Below, piece after piece: positions 33,314-39,792 of a stretch of 64,000 nucleotides of DNA. The stretch comes from an uncultured Bacilli bacterium (GTDB lineage: Bacteria; Bacillota_I; Bacilli_A; RF39; UBA660): the NCBI GenBank assembly GCA_910583945.1, contig CAJTYF010000006.1, positions 1-64,000 of the forward strand. Reading direction: 5' to 3'. The position numbers were made by a program, and so were the translations under genes. Numbering within the stretch: position 1 is the first letter of the stretch; each line of letters starts with the position of its first letter. The notes under the pieces are model-generated. The model was given only the letters and a program-made list of their open reading frames with translations, did no database searches and was not told the DNA's origin.

Positions 33314-33547
33314 CTATTTCTTTTCGTTAAATATTTTTAATGCGGTTTCTAACTTTTTACAATATAGAGCCGAGTAAAGATAATATTCATCACTTATTCC
33401 ATCACACACAATAAAATGTTCTGTACTTTTTTCGGAATAAATAAGAAATATTTCCCCACTACATCCACCTTTTTTCTTTTGTAAAATATGGCAAGATCCT
33501 AAACCGCTATTTTCTATTTTTTCATATAAATTAAACTCTTTTTTCAT
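33314..33547 (-). CDS. Hypothetical phage protein, 77 aa
   Basis: Small protein containing GLGSCHILQKKKGGCSGEIF and a helix (YCKKLETALKIFNEKK). No domain assigned. Member of the early leftward transcript. Confidence 0.55.
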   Translation of the reverse strand: MKKEFNLYEKIENSGLGSCHILQKKKGGCSGEIFLIYSEKSTEHFIVCDGISDEYYLYSALYCKKLETALKIFNEKK

Positions 33548-33619
33548 TTTTTTCCTCTTTACTTTCTACTAATGGCTCAGATGAACTATAAACATTCCAA
33601 TATTTAATATCTTTTTTTA

Positions 33620-33829
33620 TTAAAATTTAATTTCTTCTAATTCATTAATAATATTATTGATAGTTTCTTTATTTGCTTGATGAATCAAAAAATACGTTTT
33701 CCAATTCTTATCAATAAAAGTCTTTATGGCTTCCCATTCTTTTTCACTTTTTATATCTCCTATTAATTCTCTTATAATCATCTTTTCTTTTGAAGATAAT
33801 GATTGTAAATTGTTCGAATTTTCCATTTT
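33620..33829 (-). CDS. Hypothetical phage protein, 69 aa
   Basis: Start chosen at the ATG at 33829 with GGAG upstream (upstream codons to 33844 lack support). Helical protein: SSKEKMIIRELIGDIKSEKE, WEAIKTFIDKNWKTYFL. It is transcribed towards the left from across the non-coding RNA region. Function unknown. Confidence 0.55.
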   Translation of the reverse strand, partial: KMENSNNLQSLSSKEKMIIRELIGDIKSEKEWEAIKTFIDKNWKTYFLIHQANKETINNIINELEEIKF

Positions 33830-33876
33830 AATAACTCCTCTCATTTATGACTTTTGCAAGTCACTATTTTAAATAT

Positions 33877-33905
33877 TTGATTTTCTAATATTTTGCTGAT
33901 ATACT
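33877..33905 (+). promoter_or_regulatory. Promoter of a plus-strand non-coding RNA
   Basis: TTGATT (33877-33882), exactly 17 bases, then TATACT (33900-33905). It points opposite to the early operon and precedes a structured, terminator-ended segment with no ORF. Confidence 0.65.
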
Positions 33906-33910
33906 TTAAA

Positions 33911-34017
33911 TGTCCCTAGGGTTAAGAAGGGAGTGATGCCAATTGTATAAACTATTAGCAAAACTTTTGACTTTGCCCGGCTCTTATCCTCGATTACTAG
34001 CCACTGGGCAATTTTTT
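33911..34017 (+). ncRNA. Putative phage small RNA of about 107 nt
   Basis: Begins just after a well-spaced promoter and ends in a strong intrinsic terminator: TTGCCC (33973-33978) with GGGCAA (34006-34011), inner GGCT/AGCC pairing, then six T (34012-34017). A 5' hairpin pairs TCCCT (33913-33917) with AGGGA (33928-33932). G+C is clearly above the surroundings and no ORF is present. It runs antisense to the early operon leader and may regulate it. No Rfam-type family recognised. Confidence 0.6.
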
Positions 34018-34105
34018 GAGCATAGAAGTTAAATGCTCTAAGTAGTAATTACCAAGGCTCTATTGTCAGTAGAGCGAACCACTAAGTTTCAGTCTTTCTT
34101 GAGAC
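34018..34105. other. Run of three hairpins following the small RNA
   Basis: GAGCAT (34018)/ATGCTC (34033), GCTCTA (34057)/TAGAGC (34070) and GTCT (34092)/AGAC (34102) are three consecutive perfect stems in a GC-elevated, gene-free segment. It could be a read-through extension of the 33911 RNA, a minus-strand leader of the early operon, or a replication-origin structure. The strand cannot be decided from sequence. From 34106 to 34244 I see only AT-rich sequence with no gene. Confidence 0.5.
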
Positions 34106-34244
34106 GCAGCCTTATGTGAATTGATATATAATGTGCTATCTATTTTTAAACTTAGAATTTTGCAGTAGATAAGTAAACAAACTTGATATTTTGTAATTAT
34201 TGACAATTCTTACAAAATATTTGATTGGTTAACCAAGGAAGAAA

Positions 34245-34445
34245 TCATTTGATCATGGTTTCTTTTAGTTTGTTTAAATCAATATCGAAAACTATCGCCA
34301 ATTTCAATAATTCTTCGGCACTTAGTTTTCTTTTACCATTTAGAGACAAATTAATTTTACTTTGACTAATTCCAGTCTTTTCTTCAATCTCAGTTTGGCT
34401 AATTCTTTTATTTTTAAAGTATTCTTTTAAATATTTAGATATCAT
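34245..34445 (-). CDS. Small helix-turn-helix regulator (XRE type), 66 aa
   Basis: A complete XRE-type HTH: RISQTEIEEKTGISQSKINL, SLNGKRKLSAEELLKLAIVF. It is a second small regulator downstream of the Cro-like gene in the early transcript. The inverted repeat ATGGTA-N6-TACCAT (34462-34479) just ahead of its start is a plausible operator. It may tune early expression. Confidence 0.8.
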   Translation of the reverse strand: MISKYLKEYFKNKRISQTEIEEKTGISQSKINLSLNGKRKLSAEELLKLAIVFDIDLNKLKETMIK

Positions 34446-34461
34446 ATTTACCTCATTTTTT

Positions 34462-34479
34462 ATGGTAATCTAATACCAT
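34462..34479. promoter_or_regulatory. Inverted repeat before the HTH gene (possible operator)
   Basis: ATGGTA (34462-34467) and TACCAT (34474-34479) with a 6-base spacer, between 34595 and the HTH start codon. Dimeric HTH binding is plausible. The rest of 34480-34594 shows no gene. Confidence 0.45.
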
Positions 34480-34594
34480 TTTATTAGTTCTCTGTCATAA
34501 GTTCTAGATTTTATACGTAGATACTGTTCATTAATTATTTCTTGAATTAATCTTCAATGTTATAATTATCCTTTTTCTTAATATTTAAATTTCA

Positions 34595-34687
34595 TTATTT
34601 TTTTACATAAATATTTAATTTATCATTTTGCATGTTGATAACAGAAGCAACATGTAAAGCTGATAAGTCTATACCTGTTGACATCAT
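34595..34687 (-). CDS. Small phage protein, 30 aa
   Basis: MMSTGIDLSALHVASVINMQ onward, with a near-perfect ribosome binding site (AGAAGGTGAT) before the first ATG at 34687. Such strong initiation signals support translation in spite of the size. It follows hairpin repeat copy B. Function unknown. Confidence 0.55.
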   Translation of the reverse strand: MMSTGIDLSALHVASVINMQNDKLNIYVKK

Positions 34688-34710
34688 TTTAAATCACCTT
34701 CTTTCTAATT

Positions 34711-34750
34711 TTATAATTTCGCTTTCGACGGCTATTGAATTTTCTTTTTT
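34711..34750 (-). repeat. Repeat element, copy B (conserved loop, weak stem)
   Basis: TCGCTTTCGACGGCTATT at 34719-34736 matches the loop of the hairpin at 33081-33124 except for one missing T. It is in the leader of the 34595-34687 gene. The flanking AATT/AATT stem is weak. Two copies in one phage early region suggest a shared RNA or protein recognition site. Confidence 0.5.
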
Positions 34751-34784
34751 TAAAAGGCTTATCCATTTTTAAGAAATGAAAAAA

Positions 34785-34877
34785 TTAAATAAATTTTTTA
34801 GTAGGATCTTTTTTCATTTCTTGATACTCTTTATCTATTTTTGGATTAACTATTACAACTTTTAATTTCTTTTTCAT
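34785..34877 (-). CDS. Small phage protein, 30 aa
   Basis: ORF starting MKKKLKVVIVNPKIDKEYQE with GAGGAG nine bases upstream of the ATG at 34877. It follows the 43-residue gene with a 10-base gap, so these micro-genes look like one translated cluster. Function unknown. Confidence 0.5.
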   Translation of the reverse strand: MKKKLKVVIVNPKIDKEYQEMKKDPTKKFI

Positions 34878-34887
34878 TTGCGCTCCT

Positions 34888-35019
34888 CTATGATGATTTT
34901 TGTAATTGATAAGAAATTTTTATATTTTCTTGTTTTTCGTACAATTTAATTAAAAATTTGATAACTTCTTCGCTTTTATCAATTAAAATATTTTTATTAT
35001 TAATTTTCTGTTTTTCCAT
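34888..35019 (-). CDS. Small helical phage protein, 43 aa
   Basis: ORF starting MEKQKINNKNILIDKSEEVI with GGAGGAAGTT before the ATG at 35019. Helical and charged. It directly follows the Cro-like gene, a place where excision or antirepression factors are often encoded; nothing in the sequence proves such a role. Confidence 0.55.
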   Translation of the reverse strand: MEKQKINNKNILIDKSEEVIKFLIKLYEKQENIKISYQLQKSS

Positions 35020-35049
35020 AACTTCCTCCATAAAATTTTCGTGGTAGTT

Positions 35050-35280
35050 TTAATCTAATGGCATGAAATCATTTGCTGTGACTTTTACCTTTGATAATGA
35101 ATTGATCACTTGTAACATTAGGTAAAATTCATCCACATATATTTTCACTTTGCCATTTAATTTGTCGGAAATAACTGAATCACTTACTTTCATAATGCTT
35201 GCAAGAATAGTTTGATTTATGCCTTGTTCTACTAGAAAAAGTTTAATTTTTTTACCTAAACAAAAATCTTTGTTATCCAT
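35050..35280 (-). CDS. Cro-like lytic regulator, 76 aa
   Basis: The start is the ATG at 35280 with AGGAGGTGAAAAA upstream; codons back to 35361 cover the operator region and are not coding. The protein carries a helix-turn-helix (VEQGINQTILASIMKVSDSV, ISDKLNGKVKIYVDEF). It is first in the leftward lytic transcript, divergent from the repressor, as Cro is in lambdoid phages. Confidence 0.8.
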   Translation of the reverse strand: MDNKDFCLGKKIKLFLVEQGINQTILASIMKVSDSVISDKLNGKVKIYVDEFYLMLQVINSLSKVKVTANDFMPLD

Positions 35281-35307
35281 TTTTTCACCTCCTACGCAAT
35301 TCGTAAG

Positions 35308-35394
35308 TTCGACGTTATCGAACTTTATTAACATTTTAATTCGACTATTTCGAATTGTCAATAATATTTTGCTAACTTTTTCGAAAACTTCGAA
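35308..35394. promoter_or_regulatory. Lysis-lysogeny switch: three TTCG-N7-CGAA operators
   Basis: Three dyads with the same spacing: 35308-35322 (TTCG ACGTTAT CGAA), 35340-35354 (TTCG ACTATTT CGAA) and 35380-35394 (TTCG AAAACTT CGAA). Centre-to-centre distances are 32 and 40 bases. The middle one lies inside the lytic promoter and the right one upstream of the repressor promoter. This is the expected binding site set for the repressor and the Cro-like protein. Confidence 0.88.
35333..35361 (-). promoter_or_regulatory. Lytic (early leftward) promoter
   Basis: On the minus strand TTGACA (35356-35361), 17-base spacer, TAAAAT (35333-35338): a near-consensus vegetative promoter. Operator 2 lies between its two boxes and operator 1 just downstream of the start of transcription, so repressor binding should shut it off. 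Confidence 0.88.
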
Positions 35395-35401
35395 ATTTTT
35401 A

Positions 35402-35430
35402 TTTACTAGATAATAAAATTGTGCTAGAAT
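35402..35430 (+). promoter_or_regulatory. Repressor promoter
   Basis: TTTACT (35402-35407), 17 bases, TAGAAT (35425-35430), driving the repressor gene at 35458. Operator 3 ends 8 bases upstream of its -35 box, a position suited to activation or to autoregulation. Confidence 0.75.
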
Positions 35431-35457
35431 CTTTGTTAGAGAGGACAGTGAAACTCT

Positions 35458-35805
35458 ATGGCTTTAAATGAAAACATTAAGAAAGCAAGAATTAAAAAAG
35501 GCTTGACACAAAGACAACTTGGAGAAGCGATAGGAGTATCGCATAATACAATAAGCGATTGGGAAAGTGGCAATCATAAACCAGATGCTGATATAGTAAT
35601 GGAATTGTGTAAAACACTTAATGTGGACGCTAATTATATGTTTGACTGGAAAGATGAACCGCTTGATAATGAAAGACAAAACATGATAGATACATTAAAA
35701 AAGAATAATTTTCTAGATGAAAACGATGATTTATCCGATAAAGATTTAAAAAGGTTATTAGACTTTGCCAAAGCAAATAAAGATTTTCTAATAGAGAAAA
35801 AATAG
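35458..35805 (+). CDS. CI-like phage repressor, 115 aa
   Basis: N-terminal XRE helix-turn-helix (IKKARIKKGLTQRQLGEAIG, VSHNTISDWESGNHKPDADI), followed by an acidic helical C-terminal region (residues 65-115) probably for dimerisation. It has no LexA-like self-cleavage domain, so induction probably needs an antirepressor or a protease rather than direct RecA-stimulated cleavage. AGAGGA lies 12 bases before the ATG. Confidence 0.85.
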   Translation: MALNENIKKARIKKGLTQRQLGEAIGVSHNTISDWESGNHKPDADIVMELCKTLNVDANYMFDWKDEPLDNERQNMIDTLKKNNFLDENDDLSDKDLKRLLDFAKANKDFLIEKK

Positions 35806-35812
35806 AATATAT

Positions 35813-35905
35813 CTATTTCTTGATATATTCTACAATCTCATTAAACAATGATATGTTTATTTTATAATATTTCAAATAGACATATAGCTTATTTACATTT
35901 TTCAC
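35813..35905 (-). CDS. Putative 30-aa peptide, convergent with the repressor
   Basis: GTG start at 35905 preceded by GAGGAGGGGTAAG; the peptide begins VKNVNKLYVYLKYYKINISL. The strong ribosome binding site is the main support. It ends 8 bases past the repressor stop, so its transcript could run antisense to the repressor gene. Role unknown (possible antirepressor or leader peptide). Confidence 0.4.
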   Translation of the reverse strand: MKNVNKLYVYLKYYKINISLFNEIVEYIKK

Positions 35906-36030
35906 CTTACCCCTCCTCGAAGTAAATATTATAAAATTAAATAAAGAAAAAGTTGATTATTTATAAAAATAAAATTGGATTATAATAAGCCAATTTGGAC
36001 GTTTAAATAAAAATATTAAAGAGTTAAAAC

Positions 36031-36063
36031 AAATAAAAAAGCCCACTACTACTAATAGTGAGC
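36031..36063 (-). terminator. Minus-strand terminator behind the switch region
   Basis: CACTA (36044-36048) pairs with TAGTG (36056-36060), extended by GC pairs, and a T-rich run follows on the minus strand (A-rich 36031-36040). No leftward phage gene lies upstream, so it would stop host comEA-comEC read-through, or integrase-antisense RNA, from entering the repressor region. Confidence 0.6.
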
Positions 36064-36070
36064 CACCTCT

Positions 36071-36174
36071 ATAAAAGAGTACACAAATAAAAAATGTTCT
36101 ACCACGAAAATTCTTTTTTGTGTAACTCTATTATAGCAAACAAATTCTATTTTCGCAATAATGGAGTGATTTTA
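36071..36174 (+). promoter_or_regulatory. Integrase leader with a long inverted repeat
   Basis: AGAG..ACACAA with A run (36076-36093) and T run with TTGTGT..CTCT (36112-36129) form a long imperfect stem upstream of the integrase. It may attenuate integrase expression. No consensus promoter is seen in it. Confidence 0.4.
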
Positions 36175-37584
36175 ATGAGTAAAATAATTAAAAAAATAAA
36201 AGATAAAATAATAAGAGTTGCAATCTATATAAGAGTATCGACAGAAGAACAAGCTAAACATGGATATTCAATAGATAGTCAAAGATCTAGACTTATTGAT
36301 TGGGCTAAAGAACATAATTATCAAATAGTTGATATTTATGCTGATGAGGGTAAATCAGCAAGGACTAAATTATCTAACAGAAAAGAATTATTAAGACTTT
36401 TAGACGATGCCAAAAATGACAAAATAGATCGGATCATAATATGGCGACTAGATCGATGGTTTAGAAATGTTGCTGATTACTATAGAGTACAGGATATATT
36501 AGATAAGCATAATATAGATTGGGAATGTTCTGATGAAGAATATAATACATCTACCTCAAATGGTCGCCTTTATCTCAACATCAAATTATCTATTGCTCAA
36601 AATGAATCTGATCAAACTTCTGACAGAATAAAATTTAATTTTGAAAATATGGTCCGTAACAAAAGACCTATTTCTGGAGCTCTTCCTATTGGATATAAAA
36701 TCGAAGGTGAAAAACAAAATAAGAGAGTTGTTAAGGATCCAGAACTATCACAAATGGCTATTGATATGTTTGATAAATTTGAAGAAACTCTTTCGTTGCG
36801 TGCAACTACTTTATACTTACACAATAACTATCCACAACGACCTATTGCATACGAAAGTGTTAAAACTCATTTAAAAAACAGTCTTTATTATGGATGTTAT
36901 CGAGGTGTAGAAAAATATTGTGAGCCATATATAACGAAAGAAAGACATAAAAAGATATATGATTTAATTATGAAAAATCACAAAAAGAATAATAAATCAA
37001 CTCACCTATTTATATTTAGTGGCTTAATAAGGTGTTATGATTGCAAGACTAGAATGAGTGGTTCCACTGCAAAAAGAAAACACGTTGATGGAGAAATAAT
37101 AAAATATGGAACTTATAAATGCTGTCGCCATTTCCTAGATTGTAGTTGTTCAAATAATCATACTATAAACGAAAACAAGTTAGAAAACTGGTTATTAGAA
37201 AACTTTATTAAAGAATTAAACAATTATATAATTAAGGTGGAAGAAATTGAAGAAAAACAAATTATAAAAGACAATAAGAAAAAAATAGAAGATCTAAACT
37301 CAAGATTAGATAGATTAAATGACCTGTATATTGATGGTAGAATAACCAAAGAAAAATATGACAAAGAATATTTAGATATTCAAAACAAGATTAAAGAAAA
37401 CAAAAAGGATAATAATATAAATAAGACTAGAGATTTATCTAGATACAAAAAGATTCTTAATAATAACAATATTTTAGATTTATATTCAAAACTTACCCCT
37501 GAGAATAAAAGAAAATTTTGGTTTGAATATATTGATTATATAATGCAAGATGAAGAAAAAGGATTTATTATATTTTTTAAATAA
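36175..37584 (+). CDS. int: Large serine integrase
   Basis: 469 residues from the ATG at 36175, which has GGAGTGATTTTA upstream. The resolvase domain has the catalytic serine (IYIRVSTEEQ, Ser22) and conserved arginines (WRLDRWFRN). A recombinase domain (RPISGALPIGYKIEG onward), a zinc ribbon (CYDCKTRMSG ... CCRHFLDCSC) and a C-terminal coiled coil follow. It catalyses attP x attB recombination at the CCATG core in comEC and lies 13 bases from the comEC fragment, at attR. Confidence 0.97.
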   Translation: MSKIIKKIKDKIIRVAIYIRVSTEEQAKHGYSIDSQRSRLIDWAKEHNYQIVDIYADEGKSARTKLSNRKELLRLLDDAKNDKIDRIIIWRLDRWFRNVADYYRVQDILDKHNIDWECSDEEYNTSTSNGRLYLNIKLSIAQNESDQTSDRIKFNFENMVRNKRPISGALPIGYKIEGEKQNKRVVKDPELSQMAIDMFDKFEETLSLRATTLYLHNNYPQRPIAYESVKTHLKNSLYYGCYRGVEKYCEPYITKERHKKIYDLIMKNHKKNNKSTHLFIFSGLIRCYDCKTRMSGSTAKRKHVDGEIIKYGTYKCCRHFLDCSCSNNHTINENKLENWLLENFIKELNNYIIKVEEIEEKQIIKDNKKKIEDLNSRLDRLNDLYIDGRITKEKYDKEYLDIQNKIKENKKDNNINKTRDLSRYKKILNNNNILDLYSKLTPENKRKFWFEYIDYIMQDEEKGFIIFFK

Positions 37585-37597
37585 TTAGAGTGCGTAA

Positions 37598-39127
37598 TCA
37601 TATCCCTCCATGAGAAAGTACAAGTAAATCAATTTGTTTAATTCTAAGACTTTTAAAAAAGAGGCTTAAATTTTTTGTTAAATCGAATTCTTTATTTCTT
37701 TTCTGCCACTCTTCTTTACTATAATTTATTTTTCCTCCCGTGTCTATTAAAAGAACTTCTTTTCTATAGGGTGAAATTAAAAGGGTTGCGTCCCCTTGAC
37801 CTACATCTAAATAGTATACATGATAAGAGGCATCCCATTTGTTTTTATTATAAATTAAAAGACAGAAGATGATTAAAATCAGTCCATACTTTTTATTTTT
37901 TCTTTTTATTAATAAAAGTAAAAAAATATAATAAAAAAGAATTTCTAAAATTTCTATTTTCCCAACAACAATTGATATAGAAAAAGCAAGACTTATTTCA
38001 TTTAACCTATTCAGCAAAATCATTGAAAGTTTAAACAAAGGTAAAGCTATGGGAAAGAAAAAAGTGAAAAGTGCTAAAGGAAAAATCAGGGTGCTCACTA
38101 AGGGTACAAACAGCACATTATTTAAAATGGCTAGTAAATTAAATTCGTAATTCATGTAAATGGAAATAGGTAAACTAAAACTGAATGTAATGAAACTCAC
38201 CTTCAACATACTTATTATTTTATTAGCGTTTCTTATTTCTTCATTACAGTATAAAAGAGAAAAGGTGACTATAAAAGTAAACCAAAAACCACTGTGATAT
38301 ACATAAAACGGATTTTTTAGTATTAATAAAAAAGAGGTTAATAGTAAAATTTTTATTTTAGAGAGGTTCCAGTTTAAAAGCTTATTTAAATCTAACAAAA
38401 ACATAAAGAGTAAAGCTCTTAAAAAGGAAACAGACATTCCAGTTAAAATTAAATATGCTATTAAAAAACAATAGATGATTCCTTTCTTCCTTTTTACTTT
38501 TTTTAGTAATTTTTCTAATATTAAATAAATTAAAGAAATATGCATACCAGATAGAGCAAATAAATGACTGATACCATTAGACGTAATGGTTTCAAATTCT
38601 TGTTCATCAATTGAAGTTTTATCCCCAAGAATAAAAGCACTTAAATAAGGGTTATTGTCTAGTTCTTTTATTCTTTTAATAAAGCGATTTTTAAGTTGAT
38701 CTCCCAAAGCAATTTTATCTTCTTTTATTCTTATTTTCTCCGCAAAAAAAGTAAAATAAATTTGATTGTTATAAAGGTATTTTTCGTAGTTAAAGGTATT
38801 AGGAATCGTTACAGGAGTTATTTCTCCTTTTTTACCCTGTAATGCTAGTGTCGCTCCTATTTTTAATTCATCTTGTAACTTTTCTTTTTCTTCTTTGCTT
38901 TTAATGGTATAAGTGACTTTTATTTTCTCTTTATTTTTTAAAAGGAGACTTAATTTATCTCCATCTATTGTATAAGAGATTATTTTTCCTTCAAGACTTG
39001 TGGTATTTTCATTATACTTTGAATGATATTTTATGATTTTAGTAAAATAAAAACAATAGCCGCTACATAATAAAATTAAAAGAACATAAAACCAATTAGA
39101 TTGTAATAAATGCTTTAATTTTTTCAA
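37598..39127 (-). pseudogene. comEC: comEC, 5' fragment (membrane channel), truncated by the prophage
   Basis: 509 codons. Competence-family membrane protein: N-terminal soluble domain, then multiple membrane spans (GISHLFALSGMHISLIYLIL is a ComEC landmark), then the start of the C-terminal hydrolase domain (YYLDVGQGDATLLISP and IDLLVLSHG). The last three codons (GGI) and the stop come from phage DNA. The rest of the domain is at 290-830. In the integrated state DNA uptake through ComEC should be lost or changed. It overlaps the end of comEA. Confidence 0.95.
37600..37622. other. attR, right prophage attachment site (core CCATG 37608-37612)
   Basis: Phage sequence (TATCCCT) to the left of the core, comEC coding sequence (AGAAAGTAC on the plus strand) to the right. 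Joining phage arms from both ends gives attP with the dyad CTCCA-TG-TGGAG, centred on the dinucleotide TG, as expected for a serine integrase site. Confidence 0.85.
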
Positions 39128-39749
39128 AAAGAGCTTCTCCTATTCCTGAAACATTTAGAATGTCTTCAATTTTAGTAAAAGGACTTTTTTCACGGTACTC
39201 TATAATGCTGATGGCTTTTGACTCTCCTATGCCACTTATGGTCATGAGTTCTTCTTTGGTTGCACTATTTAAAGCTACTTTTGTTTCAGTGGCTTGTCCT
39301 GTTGAAGGATTCGTATTTATACTTTCTTGTGTTGCCACTTTATTTTGATTATCTTTCTTTTCTTTTTTTAGTTCTTCTTTTGATAAAACGACAATCATAT
39401 CCTCATTTTTTAGTTTTTTACTTAAATTAATATTATCAGTGGTGCCATTTGTTTTAAGTCCACCCGCTTTTTTTATTAAATCGTTAATGATGGCTCCTTC
39501 TTCTACCTCATAAACACCAGGCTTTTTTACATATCCTTTTAAATCCACCATTAATTTCTTTTTGGGTTCTTCTATCGAAATTTCTTCCGGAATTTCAGGA
39601 CAATCGCAACTTATTTCTGACATAGTTTCTTTTGGTTTAGTAAAAGTTTGATAGACAAAAAAGCTATTTGAAACGATAAGTAAAAAAATAATTATGATAA
39701 AAATATAGGATTGTTTTAAATAGAGTTTTATTCTCTCCACTATTTTCAC
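39096..39749 (-). CDS. comEA: Competence DNA-binding protein ComEA
   Basis: 217 residues: one N-terminal membrane anchor (SYIFIIIIFLLIVSNSFFVY), a SLBB-type beta-grasp domain (MVDLKGYVKKPGVYEVEEGA), a polar linker and a C-terminal helix-hairpin-helix domain (ALNSATKEELMTISGIGESK) that binds double-stranded DNA outside the membrane. First gene of the comEA-comEC operon; the overlap of 32 bases with comEC indicates coupling. Intact, while its partner is interrupted. Confidence 0.93.
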   Translation of the reverse strand: MKIVERIKLYLKQSYIFIIIIFLLIVSNSFFVYQTFTKPKETMSEISCDCPEIPEEISIEEPKKKLMVDLKGYVKKPGVYEVEEGAIINDLIKKAGGLKTNGTTDNINLSKKLKNEDMIVVLSKEELKKEKKDNQNKVATQESINTNPSTGQATETKVALNSATKEELMTISGIGESKAISIIEYREKSPFTKIEDILNVSGIGEALFEKIKAFITI

Positions 39750-39792
39750 CTCCTATAATTATATATACCCTCTAAATTGGGTATTTCCTTTT

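Larger units (their letters stand above)
831..37612. mobile_element. Complete-looking siphovirus prophage inserted in comEC
   Basis: About 36.8 kb bounded by CCATG core copies inside two halves of comEC. It carries all modules of a temperate HK97-type siphovirus in usual order: serine integrase and divergent repressor/Cro genes at the right end, leftward early region, late regulator, HNH/TerS/TerL packaging, head, connectors, tail, lysis and an accessory module at the left end. I found no broken structural gene, so it is probably inducible. Replication genes are sparse (one replisome-organiser-like protein, no helicase or polymerase), implying reliance on host replication proteins. Confidence 0.96.

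Noticed and set aside
34018..34105. Partial 5S rRNA or tracrRNA-like sequence (GAAGTTAA, GCTCTAAG strings)
   Set aside because: Matches are a few bases long; the pairing pattern fits neither 5S rRNA nor tracrRNA, and no cas gene or repeat array is present.
290..39127. comEC halves as an assembly artefact or ordinary pseudogene decay
   Set aside because: The halves rejoin exactly in frame at a shared core next to an integrase, with phage-specific sequence on the inner side of both junctions.
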